A model generated the notes under the pieces. That model saw nothing but the letters and a program-made list of their open reading frames with translations, was not told where the DNA came from and searched no databases. A stretch of DNA of 8,343 nt from JBFJVZ01 sp041623895 (lineage in GTDB: Bacteria > Planctomycetota > Planctomycetia > Pirellulales > Pirellulaceae), in the NCBI GenBank assembly GCA_041623895.1, contig JBFJVZ010000353.1, positions 1 through 8,343 of the forward strand, given 5' to 3'. Positions 1-6,722 of the stretch are shown one piece after another (positions within the stretch are counted from its first letter, which is position 1; every line of letters begins with the position of its first letter). A program made the position numbers and the translations under genes.

Positions 1-89
1 TGGGATCTGGGATCTGGGATCTGGGATCTGGGATCTGGGATCTGGGATCTGGGATCTGGGATCTGGGATCTGGGATTTGAGATCTGATC
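1..89. repeat. Heptanucleotide tandem repeat (TGGGATC)n
   Basis: Ten perfect head-to-tail copies of TGGGATC fill positions 1-70. A copy with a changed last base (TGGGATT, 71-77), a copy with one internal change (TGAGATC, 78-84) and a five-base remnant (TGATC, 85-89) follow. The decay is only on the right side and the array touches the window edge, so it probably extends further left. A 7-bp unit is not a multiple of three, and no gene runs through the array here. Arrays this uniform usually arise by replication slippage and vary in copy number between strains. Each unit boundary also creates a GATC site. No function can be read from the sequence. Confidence 0.97.
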
Positions 90-246
90 TTCCAATCGCG
101 TTGCTCACCTGAAAATAGCGTTTTTTTCCGGGGGAGTACCTCGTCCATGCCGTCTCCATTTTTCAGAAATTCTTTCCGGGGTTTTCCTCGTAACATCCCC
201 AACACCGATCCGCTTTCCTGTTCAGAGGCAAGCAAAAGCCGCCAAC

Positions 247-252
247 GGAGGA
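247..252 (+). promoter_or_regulatory. Shine-Dalgarno site of candidate small ORF
   Basis: GGAGGA lies 8 bases upstream (counted from GGAGG) of an ATG at 260-262. It is the best ribosome binding site in the left third of the window, and it is the main reason the short reading frame after it deserves notice. Confidence 0.35.
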
Positions 253-259
253 CAGAGAA

Positions 260-370
260 ATGCCGGACGGAAAAAGAAAACGACGCCATTCAGAGAATCC
301 CGCCAAGCGAAAGTGGTACGCCAAGCACCGCAGCATCCGGTTTGCCAGGCGTTTCGGCATTGCCAGTTAG
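260..370 (+). CDS. Candidate 36-aa highly basic small protein
   Basis: An ATG at 260 opens a 36-codon frame ending in TAG at 368-370. It is preceded by GGAGGA at ideal spacing. The peptide begins MPDGKRKRRH and has 13 Lys/Arg plus 2 His against only 2 acidic residues. It carries three aromatic or hydrophobic spots (WY at 19-20, RF at 27-28, RRFGI at 30-34), and the basic residues are spread over its whole length. Such a composition suggests binding to nucleic acid or ribosomes, but I recognise no family, and it is not the known ribosomal protein bTHX. There is no visible promoter and no partner gene next to it. It lies upstream of a strong inverted repeat that could act as its terminator. A chance ORF is quite possible at this length; the ribosome binding site is the only strong argument for it. 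Confidence 0.3.
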   Translation: MPDGKRKRRHSENPAKRKWYAKHRSIRFARRFGIAS

Positions 371-444
371 TCAACTCTTCCCACGCTTCGCAGGCGAACG
401 TCGCGGTTCACTGCAAATACTTTCACCTTTGCCCGCAGCGCGTG

Positions 445-521
445 CGAAAAAGGGGTCAGCTACCAAGAGTGCAAAGCACTCGAAGGGCCGTTCCGGCTGT
501 TGGTAGCTGACCCCTTTTTCG
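445..521. repeat. 77-bp perfect inverted repeat with two internal hairpins (REP/MITE-like or bidirectional terminator)
   Basis: The arms 445-466 and 500-521 are exact reverse complements over 22 bp; the left arm starts CGAAAAAGGGGTCAGCTACC. The 33-base interior holds two further hairpins. One is GAGTGC-AAA-GCACTC (467-481, 6-bp stem) and the other is GCCG-TTC-CGGC (487-497, 4-bp stem). A single strand can therefore fold into a three-way junction with a long closing stem. The outer A5/T5 and G4/C4 pairs also resemble a bidirectional intrinsic terminator. From memory, AAAAAGGGGTCAG-type ends occur at REP-like elements linked to IS200-family (RAYT) transposases in several phyla, but no transposase is present here. 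It sits 77 bp upstream of the bioA start. It is either a non-autonomous mobile palindrome or an insulating terminator, and it may serve as both. Confidence 0.8.
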
Positions 522-598
522 ATGGACACATCATTGTTGAAAATGCTCTAAACTGCCGATTGGTTTTTCAGCAAGCAAGACCGGCGATCCGCGTTCAC

Positions 599-1900
599 AT
601 GGGTAAGCCCGCAACCGACATCGGCAACGATTCCATTCCTTCCTGGCAGCAAGACGGCGAAGACCACATTTGGATGCCGTATTGTCAGATGAAGACTTCG
701 CCGCTGCCGACTGCGGTCGTTGCGACCGAGGGCGTTTACCTAATCTTGGCGGATGGACGCAAGCTGATTGACGGCCTGGCATCATGGTGGACAGCCTGTC
801 ACGGTTATAGCCATCCGCACATCGTGGCCGCGATGAAGGATCAGATCGATGCGATGAGCCACGTGATGTTTGGCGGCATCCACCACCCGCCCGCCCTGAG
901 ACTCGCGCGTGCCTTGGCACGTTTGCTGCCCGGAGACTTGAACCGCGTCTTCTTTAGCGATTCCGGTTCGGTTGCGGTTGAGGTGGCGATGAAGATGGCG
1001 ATCCAGTTTTATCGCAATCAGGGCCAGCGATCGCGCAACCGCTTTGTTTCTTTTCACAACGCCTACCATGGCGACACGACTGGCGCAATGTCGCTTTGCG
1101 ATCCCCAGCGAAGCATGCACCAGCATTTTGCAGGAGCGTTGTTGCAGCAGTCATGTTTACCAGTGCCGGTAACCGAGGACCAACAACAATCAATATCAAC
1201 ACTCCTTCGAACGCATCCAGGACAGATCGCAGGCGTGTTCATTGAGCCGCTGGTCCAGGGAGCCGGTGGAATGAAGTTCCATCCACCCGAGGTGCTGCGA
1301 TTCTTGCGACAGTTGTGTGATGAACATGACGTGCTACTGATCGCTGATGAATTGGCAACCGGATTTGGCCGCACGGGTAGCATGTTTGCGGTCGAACAGG
1401 CAGAAATTGTTCCGGATATGATCTGTTTGGGCAAAGCGCTCACTGGCGGCGCAATAGGATTGGCAGCCACGGTGGCGACCGATCGCGTTTTTCAGGCATT
1501 TCTATCCGATGACCCAAGTTTCGCCTTGATGCACGGGCCCACCTTCATGGCGAACCCTTTGGCGTGTGCGGCTGCCTGTGCTTCTTTGGAACTGTTTGAA
1601 AGGCAACCGCGGCTATCGCAGGCGACCGAGATCGAGCGGACGCTGGCGGGAGCGTTGCAATCTTGTCGGCAACTACCGCATGTCGTTGACGTCCGCTGCA
1701 AAGGTGCCATCGGTGTCATCGAAGTCAAGCATCTTCAGCACGTTGACCGATTGCGTCAGCGATTCATTGATGCCGGCGTTTGGCTGCGGCCCTTTGGCAA
1801 TGTCATCTATCTGACCCCGTCGCTATCGATATCGCCATCAGAGTTGAAAGAGCTTTGTGAAACGACCGTTGGTGTCGTCACAGAATGGTCCAACTGGTAG
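599..1900 (+). CDS. bioA: Adenosylmethionine-8-amino-7-oxononanoate aminotransferase (BioA)
   Basis: This cytoplasmic PLP enzyme transfers the amino group of S-adenosylmethionine to 7-keto-8-aminopelargonate, giving 7,8-diaminopelargonate, the penultimate precursor ring system of biotin. The product is 433 aa, the usual BioA length. Diagnostic stretches run in order: HIWMPY (23-28) and SWWTACHGYSHP for substrate; SDSGSVAVE (120-128) for PLP phosphate; YHGDT (156-160) with the PLP-stacking Tyr; ADELATGFGRTG with Asp250; LGKALTGG with the Schiff-base Lys279; HGPTFMANPLACAA (from 312); and GVWLRPFG with Arg397 for the substrate carboxylate. All match E. coli BioA closely, so it should be active. 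The frame is open back to an ATG at 500, but those 33 extra codons run through the inverted repeat and look non-coding, so 599 is preferred. No clear Shine-Dalgarno site is visible. No bioB, bioF or bioD lies beside it, and it converges on the DUF1501 gene. Confidence 0.96.
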   Translation: MGKPATDIGNDSIPSWQQDGEDHIWMPYCQMKTSPLPTAVVATEGVYLILADGRKLIDGLASWWTACHGYSHPHIVAAMKDQIDAMSHVMFGGIHHPPALRLARALARLLPGDLNRVFFSDSGSVAVEVAMKMAIQFYRNQGQRSRNRFVSFHNAYHGDTTGAMSLCDPQRSMHQHFAGALLQQSCLPVPVTEDQQQSISTLLRTHPGQIAGVFIEPLVQGAGGMKFHPPEVLRFLRQLCDEHDVLLIADELATGFGRTGSMFAVEQAEIVPDMICLGKALTGGAIGLAATVATDRVFQAFLSDDPSFALMHGPTFMANPLACAAACASLELFERQPRLSQATEIERTLAGALQSCRQLPHVVDVRCKGAIGVIEVKHLQHVDRLRQRFIDAGVWLRPFGNVIYLTPSLSISPSELKELCETTVGVVTEWSNW

Positions 1901-2043
1901 AACAGGTGAAAGATTTCGGGTTAACGTCTGTTCAGTGGCGTGTCGGTCAATGGTTCGTAAGCTGCCGATTACAGAGAAGCAAATCTCCCCATGGACAGAG
2001 ACGCCCGTTCATTCGCCGATTCTTTGCGCTCGCTGGTGAAAAC

Positions 2044-2061
2044 TCAGGCGGCATCGCCTGA
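2044..2061 (-). terminator. Hairpin terminator of the DUF1501 gene
   Basis: TCAGGCG-GCAT-CGCCTGA forms a perfect 7-bp, GC-rich stem with a 4-base loop. Read on the - strand it begins 6 bases after the DUF1501 stop codon and is followed by a short T run (AGTTTTCACC). This fits a weak-to-moderate intrinsic terminator for that gene. On the + strand no T run follows, so it would not by itself end bioA transcription. The rest of the convergent spacer (1901-2043) shows nothing else recognisable. Confidence 0.5.
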
Positions 2062-2067
2062 CTACGA

Positions 2068-3372
2068 TCACACCAGTTCTTCGATTGGCTTACCGTTTTC
2101 GATCATGTAGGTAGGCCGACCGGCTTGATTGGTGAATTGAATGCGGCGATCGATTCCTAGCACATGGAAGATCGTCGCCATCAAGTCCTGCGGTCGAACG
2201 GGTGTCGTTTTCGGCACGTCGACCTTTTCTGCCGACTCGCCGACCACTTGCCCCATCTTCAAACCGCCGCCGGCAAGTGCCAGCGTGCTGAGCGGCGCCC
2301 AGTGATCGCGACCGGCGTTACCGTTAATCTTTGGCGTCCGTCCGAACTCGCCGCTAATCACCAACAGCGTGTTATCCAGCTGACCGCGTTGATCGAGATC
2401 GTCGACCAATGCGGCTACCGCGCGATCGACTTCTGGTCCGCGCTGATCCATCGCGTTCTTGATGTTACCGTGCATGTCCCAGCCACCGTAGTTGATGGAA
2501 ACAAAACCGCAGCCAGATTCGGTCAGGCGGCGGGCTTGCAGCAATTTTTCTCCCAGACCCTTGCCGTAGCGATCAACCACCCGGGGGTCTTCGTACTTGA
2601 GATCGAACGCTTGTTGCGATCGGCTGAGGATCAGATTGAAAGCTTGCTGTTCAAACGAATCCAAGCCTTCCATCACGCCACTGCGGTCGACATCGCGGCG
2701 AATGTTGTCAATCCCGCTGAGCAGATCGCGGCGACTGCCCAATCTGTTTTGATCAATTTGCAAGGCCATATTTCGGCGTGCTTCACCGCTGGGATCAAAC
2801 GGCCCGTAGGCGGTTCCCAAAAATGCAGGGCCGTCAGCATAGACACCATTTAGCCGCACGTACGTTGGCAAACCGGTGACTGGATGGTTCGTGCCACGCA
2901 CTTTGGAAAGGATGGAGCCGATGCTGGGGCGAATCGGTACGCCGCCGTTGTCAGCCAGCCGGTTGTCGTAGCCGGTCATCACATAATGAGTGCCACCCGA
3001 GTGACCGCTGTTGGTGTGTGCGAAGGAGCGAACGAAGGCCATCTTGTCGGCGACCTTTGCCATCCGCTCGAAATTTCCGCCCAAGGTGACCCCGGGCAAA
3101 ACCGTTTTTACTTCACCGGTAACGCTGCGATACTCCGCCGGCGCTGTCATCTTTGGATCGAACGTTTCGACATGCGTTGGCCCACCGCTAAGCCAAAGCC
3201 AGATCACTGATTTTTCAAACATCCGCGACATCGAGTCGCCGGTGGCCGCCTGTGCCCGAAAAGCATCGGCTAAAGTGAGGCCGCCAATTCCTAACGCACC
3301 AACGCGGATGAAGTCGCGTCGAGATTGTCCTTCACAATTCTTACGCAGGTGGCCGAATCGAATGTCGAACAT
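2068..3372 (-). CDS. DUF1501 family protein with Tat signal
   Basis: A 434-aa member of DUF1501, a family of the alkaline phosphatase/sulfatase superfamily that is greatly expanded in planctomycetes. Its substrates are unknown. The N-terminus carries a twin-arginine signal (SRRDFIRVG, Arg18-Arg19, then a hydrophobic stretch ending around AQA at 40-42), so it should be exported folded across the cytoplasmic membrane. Family motifs follow in order: WLWLSGGPTHVETFDPK (58-74), HSGGTHYVMTGY, GEFGRTPKIN (341-350), GRDHW (354-358), a glycine-rich LAGGGLKMGQVVG segment, and RPQDLMATIFHVLGID near the end. The Asp and His residues at 67-72 and 356-357 are plausible metal or catalytic ligands by analogy with the superfamily. 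Start 3372 is chosen over the ATG 11 codons upstream because an AAGGA lies at ideal spacing before it. It faces away from the WD40 gene. Confidence 0.93.
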   Translation of the reverse strand: MFDIRFGHLRKNCEGQSRRDFIRVGALGIGGLTLADAFRAQAATGDSMSRMFEKSVIWLWLSGGPTHVETFDPKMTAPAEYRSVTGEVKTVLPGVTLGGNFERMAKVADKMAFVRSFAHTNSGHSGGTHYVMTGYDNRLADNGGVPIRPSIGSILSKVRGTNHPVTGLPTYVRLNGVYADGPAFLGTAYGPFDPSGEARRNMALQIDQNRLGSRRDLLSGIDNIRRDVDRSGVMEGLDSFEQQAFNLILSRSQQAFDLKYEDPRVVDRYGKGLGEKLLQARRLTESGCGFVSINYGGWDMHGNIKNAMDQRGPEVDRAVAALVDDLDQRGQLDNTLLVISGEFGRTPKINGNAGRDHWAPLSTLALAGGGLKMGQVVGESAEKVDVPKTTPVRPQDLMATIFHVLGIDRRIQFTNQAGRPTYMIENGKPIEELV

Positions 3373-3379
3373 GCTTGGT

Positions 3380-3387
3380 TCCTTTTT
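3380..3387 (-). promoter_or_regulatory. Ribosome binding site fixing the DUF1501 start
   Basis: Read on the - strand, AAAAAGGA ends 7 bases before the ATG at 3372-3370. This spacing supports 3372 as the start. The in-frame ATG at 3405 would place this site inside the coding region and add eleven residues ahead of the Tat signal. Confidence 0.6.
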
Positions 3388-3622
3388 CCAAGGGTAAGAA
3401 CTCAATCACACAAAAGCGGAACTGCCAAACAGCGGGATTGATTGGTGGAAATGTTATCGCCAACGGTCGGGTAGGTACAAATCAATTTGGCAAAAAAACT
3501 GAAGACTTCAGCAAGGTAGGTTTCGTTAGTATGACCGAAATCAGCGGCTCGTGTGCAAGCCATAACCCGAATGGGGGTTCAGTAAGCGGTTGCCGGTGGC
3601 TGTCACGCTCGCTGCCTAATAA

Positions 3623-3667
3623 GATGACGCGTGCCGGAAGCCGACTTCCGGTCCCACCTTTGTCATC
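3623..3667. repeat. Nested palindrome upstream of WD40 gene
   Basis: An inner hairpin CCGGAAG-CCGA-CTTCCGG (3634-3651, 7-bp perfect stem, 4-base loop) sits inside an outer 6-bp pair GATGAC (3623-3628) and GTCATC (3662-3667). It ends 55 bases before the WD40 start codon. It could be a structured part of the mRNA leader, a regulator binding site, or a REP-like dispersed palindrome. No T run follows the inner stem on either strand, so a terminator is unlikely. Confidence 0.5.
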
Positions 3668-3722
3668 CCACCAGCAACCTGCGGCGTCGGATCAATTCGA
3701 CGACGGTTCTCCCCCAACGGCG

Positions 3723-6515
3723 ATGCCGATGTTCGATTCATACCTTTGGATTCAACGTTGTTTTCTGTTCGCGCTGGCCCTGATTCCACCGTCGCTCACC
3801 GCCCAAGATCTGGGTACTGAAAAGGTATTCGGCGGGCACCTGGATGCTGTGACGATGGGTGCATTTACGCCCGATGGAAAGTCGATCCTGACGGTTAGCT
3901 TTGATCAAACGGCCCGGCTTTGGGACATTGCTTCGCAAGCAGAATTGCGGCAATACCGGCAACACACCGGACCGATCTTTTGCCTGGCGGTCAGCGGCGA
4001 CGGCACGACGATGGTCACCGGTGCCCAGGACAACACGCTTCGGGTTTGGGATTTGCCGCTTGGCAATCCGCTGACGGCCTTCAGCGAACATCAAGAAAAA
4101 GTCAACGCAATCGCGGTCAGCCCCAGTGGAGATTCCCTGGTGTCCGCATCGGCTGACCAGAGCGTGCGGATTCGATCGCTTGGTAAAGACAACCAGCCGA
4201 CAGGCGTGCGATCGGGGCATGCGGCCGAGGTACTGTCGGCGGCTTATCGAAGTGACGGTGCCTACTTTGGAACCAGTGATGCAAATGGCCGCGTGTTACT
4301 GTGGAGTCCCTATTTAGAGGAATCGCAAGGAGAATTCGTCTCCCACGATGGTGCCGTTAGCCAGTTGCGTTTTGTCTCCAACAACCAACAGCTGCTCACC
4401 GCCGGCGACGATGGCTCCGTGCGCTTGTGGCAGCTGACGCCGGGCCGACCAAGAAAATTTGATTTGGGCGATACCCACATCATTGACTGGTCACTAGTCA
4501 GCAGTCAGTCGCAGGCTGTGTGCGTGGCCGAAGGCGGCAAAGCATTTGTACTGGATCTTGCGAGTGGCGAGATCGTGAAGGAGTATCCTCAGCTGGATTC
4601 CAGGCCCACCGCAATCACTCATGCGGCCAACAACACCTGGGTCTGTATTGCCGACGATGCTGGCAGGGCCCATTTGTTGAGTATGGCCGATGGTTCGCAG
4701 CGCGGTACCGTCGCTGGACATCAAGGTGGCATTAGTGATGTCGCCGTTCACCCGGATTCAGCCAGGTTCGCAACCTGCGGCAAGGATGGCACGGTGCGTC
4801 TCTGGGGACAGCCGACGGATGGCGATCAACCGCAGCAACCGTTGCAAACTTGGACGATCGATGCTGAAAAGTCGGTTGCTGCAAGCTGCGTGGCGTTTAG
4901 CCCCGATCAACAACATTTGCTGTGCGGCGCCGCCGACGGAAAGATTCGTCAGTGGAATATCAGCAGCGGTGATTTGGTCCGCACCATCGACGCGCACCCC
5001 GGTACAGGAGAGATTCGCGAACTTGTGCTGACGCCGAACGGACAAAGAATTTTGTCATTAGGCGATGACAAGACGTTACGAACTTGGAATCTGACGGATG
5101 GATCTTCACTTCAAGTCATGCAGCAGCCAACCACAGTGCTGCGCGTTGCGGTTTCTGCGGACAGCGCACGTGCGGCGGTTGCTTGCGAAGACGGCATCGT
5201 GCGAATTTGGGAATTGGAAACTGGTCAACAGCTGCAATCGCTCGCCGGTCACACCGGCGCCGTCCTCGGAGTCGGTTATTTGGCCGACGGTCAGACGATT
5301 GTTTCAACAGCGTTGGACAAATCGGTGCGAATCGCCAAGACATCGATTCTTCGCACGATGCCAATCCATGATGGATCGGTGCGGCACATGGCACTGTACG
5401 CAGGTGGTTCACAAGTGCTGACTTGTGGCGACGATCGCCGGATTCTGATGACGAATGTTTCCAACGGCGCAGAAGTCAGGCAGTACCGCGTTAAGGCAGG
5501 CGAATCGGAAGGTGACTATCAAGAAATCGAACCCGTTGTGGTCACCGTAAGAAATGACAATCAGCGGATCGCCGCCGGCACCAAGACGGGTGACGTTTTG
5601 GTTTGGAACGTGAACTCTGGCGAGACGCCGTTGGTCACGTTAAACGTTGAGGCTCACGTGACCGCGATCAGTTACAGTCCCGACAATCAAAAACTGGCCG
5701 TCGCCACGGCTGCCCCGGCAGTTCACATTTTTGGTCCATCGATCCCCGGCTCGCAGCCGCAGCTGGAATTGATGCAGCATCAGCGATTCGCGACCGATGC
5801 CGCGGCAACCGATCTCGTCTTTGCGGCCGACAATCAAACGGTCTGGGTTTCGCTCCAGGATGGTCAGATTCAACAATGGAATTACGCCGGCCTGGGCCAA
5901 CGCCGCCAGATGAATCACGGCGGACCGGTATACGGAGCTGCGATCAGTAGCGACGGAAAATTGGCAGTCTCCTGCAGTACCGATCAAACGGTCCGAGTCT
6001 GGGATACGACAACCGGACAACAGAAATCGCAGCTTGGAGGTCACAGCGGTGCCGTGCATGCGATCGCGATGAGCCGCGATGAGACTTTCGCAGTAACCTC
6101 CGGGGCAGACGGTACACTGAGGCTTTGGGATATCGTCGGCGGGCGACAACTAAAACAGCTGACGAAGTTTGATGACACCATGTATTCGATTGCGATCCAT
6201 CCCGAGGGCCAGTTGGTTGCCGCGGGGGGTGCGGATCGTCAAGTCCACTTGTTGGACATGATCACGGGAGAAGAGCGGCAAACGTTGCGAGGTCATGATG
6301 ACTACATCCACTGTGTCACGTTTGACGCTTCCGGAAATCGATTGTTATCGTATGGATATGCCGGACATCTAAAAATATGGAATACAGCCGATGGTGCGCT
6401 GTTGCAGGAGTCACGGATTGGCAAAGTTGGCAATTATGCCCAGTTTTCACCCGATGGAAAAATGCTGCTGCTTTCCAATGGTGATGGAACGGCGCGAGTC
6501 GTTCCCCTGCCGTAG
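3723..6515 (+). CDS. Large secreted WD40-repeat (beta-propeller) protein
   Basis: A 930-aa protein with a Sec-like signal peptide: hydrophobic FLFALALIPPS at 14-24 and likely cleavage after LTA, residue 27. The rest is built almost wholly of WD40 repeats. I count 21 blade endings of the form [VLI]R[LVI]WD or degenerate versions. The first Trp is residue 67 (RLWDIA), the next 109 (RVWDLP), and the last clear one is 886 (KIWNTA). The best-formed repeats are at both ends; degenerate ones (RIRSLG, RIAKTS, HLLSMA, VHIFGP) lie between. No catalytic domain, haem motif or transmembrane segment is seen after the signal. Such propellers act as protein-binding scaffolds, and here probably outside the cytoplasmic membrane. 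The ATG at 3723 (or 3729, two codons later) is chosen because it starts the signal peptide, though no Shine-Dalgarno site precedes it. DUF1501 and PSCyt1/DUF1549 genes flank it, the usual company of such WD40 proteins in planctomycetes. Confidence 0.92.
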   Translation: MPMFDSYLWIQRCFLFALALIPPSLTAQDLGTEKVFGGHLDAVTMGAFTPDGKSILTVSFDQTARLWDIASQAELRQYRQHTGPIFCLAVSGDGTTMVTGAQDNTLRVWDLPLGNPLTAFSEHQEKVNAIAVSPSGDSLVSASADQSVRIRSLGKDNQPTGVRSGHAAEVLSAAYRSDGAYFGTSDANGRVLLWSPYLEESQGEFVSHDGAVSQLRFVSNNQQLLTAGDDGSVRLWQLTPGRPRKFDLGDTHIIDWSLVSSQSQAVCVAEGGKAFVLDLASGEIVKEYPQLDSRPTAITHAANNTWVCIADDAGRAHLLSMADGSQRGTVAGHQGGISDVAVHPDSARFATCGKDGTVRLWGQPTDGDQPQQPLQTWTIDAEKSVAASCVAFSPDQQHLLCGAADGKIRQWNISSGDLVRTIDAHPGTGEIRELVLTPNGQRILSLGDDKTLRTWNLTDGSSLQVMQQPTTVLRVAVSADSARAAVACEDGIVRIWELETGQQLQSLAGHTGAVLGVGYLADGQTIVSTALDKSVRIAKTSILRTMPIHDGSVRHMALYAGGSQVLTCGDDRRILMTNVSNGAEVRQYRVKAGESEGDYQEIEPVVVTVRNDNQRIAAGTKTGDVLVWNVNSGETPLVTLNVEAHVTAISYSPDNQKLAVATAAPAVHIFGPSIPGSQPQLELMQHQRFATDAAATDLVFAADNQTVWVSLQDGQIQQWNYAGLGQRRQMNHGGPVYGAAISSDGKLAVSCSTDQTVRVWDTTTGQQKSQLGGHSGAVHAIAMSRDETFAVTSGADGTLRLWDIVGGRQLKQLTKFDDTMYSIAIHPEGQLVAAGGADRQVHLLDMITGEERQTLRGHDDYIHCVTFDASGNRLLSYGYAGHLKIWNTADGALLQESRIGKVGNYAQFSPDGKMLLLSNGDGTARVVPLP

Positions 6516-6722
6516 CGGAATTCGGCAGAATCCCATGTTTCTCGACATTTGGAAGTCTTTCGAACTTGCGCTGCAAGAGAATGGGCGAGAACTCACCATG
6601 CCCCGCTACACTTGGGTGCCATTAGAGGGGGCATGCTTGCTGTTGTTGATTGCGGACGGACCGCTCGTCACAATAAGATTCCCACCTTCAGTCTTTGACT
6701 GCCCCCCAAGATTGCCCCTCCC
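6516..6722. other. Spacer between WD40 and PSCyt1/DUF1549 genes
   Basis: The 207 bases between the WD40 stop and the next start show no clear terminator or promoter. An inverted pair ATGCCCC (6598-6604) and GGGGCAT (6628-6634) with a 23-base loop is present but has no T run after it. Without a visible terminator the two genes may be co-transcribed, though the distance also allows a separate promoter. Confidence 0.5.

Larger units (their letters stand above)
3373..3722. other. Divergent intergenic region between DUF1501 and WD40 genes
   Basis: This spacer of about 350 bp must hold the promoters of both flanking genes. I could not pick out a convincing -35/-10 pair on either strand. A + strand frame is open across it, but its translation has low-complexity, non-protein-like character and would place about 116 residues in front of an evident signal peptide. 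Besides the palindrome at 3623-3667, there is a short symmetric sequence, CTGAAGACTTCAG (3499-3511). On the - strand this is followed by a run of seven T, a weak attenuator-like shape about 130 bases upstream of the DUF1501 start. Confidence 0.6.

Noticed and set aside
1..89. CRISPR array or telomere-like repeat
   Set aside because: The units are 7 bp, contiguous and without spacers, so this is not CRISPR. Nothing indicates a chromosome end. It is a simple tandem repeat.
147..506. A 119-codon + strand frame across the region left of bioA
   Set aside because: Its translation is low in hydrophobic core residues, rich in Ser, Arg and Pro, has no recognisable motif or ribosome binding site, and ends inside the inverted repeat. 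It overlaps the better-supported 36-codon ORF in another frame.
500..598. N-terminal extension of BioA from the ATG at 500
   Set aside because: It begins within the right arm of the inverted repeat, has no ribosome binding site, and adds 33 residues with no counterpart in BioA, which normally begins shortly before the HIWxPY motif.
2164..2853. A 229-codon + strand frame opposite the DUF1501 gene
   Set aside because: It is antisense to a gene with many conserved family motifs; long antisense frames are common in GC-rich coding DNA. No motif or ribosome binding site supports it.
3375..3722. N-terminal extension of the WD40 protein by up to 116 residues, including ATGs at 3531 and 3624
   Set aside because: It would bury a clear signal peptide beginning at 3723, overlap the ribosome binding site of the divergent DUF1501 gene, and give unstructured, non-conserved-looking sequence.
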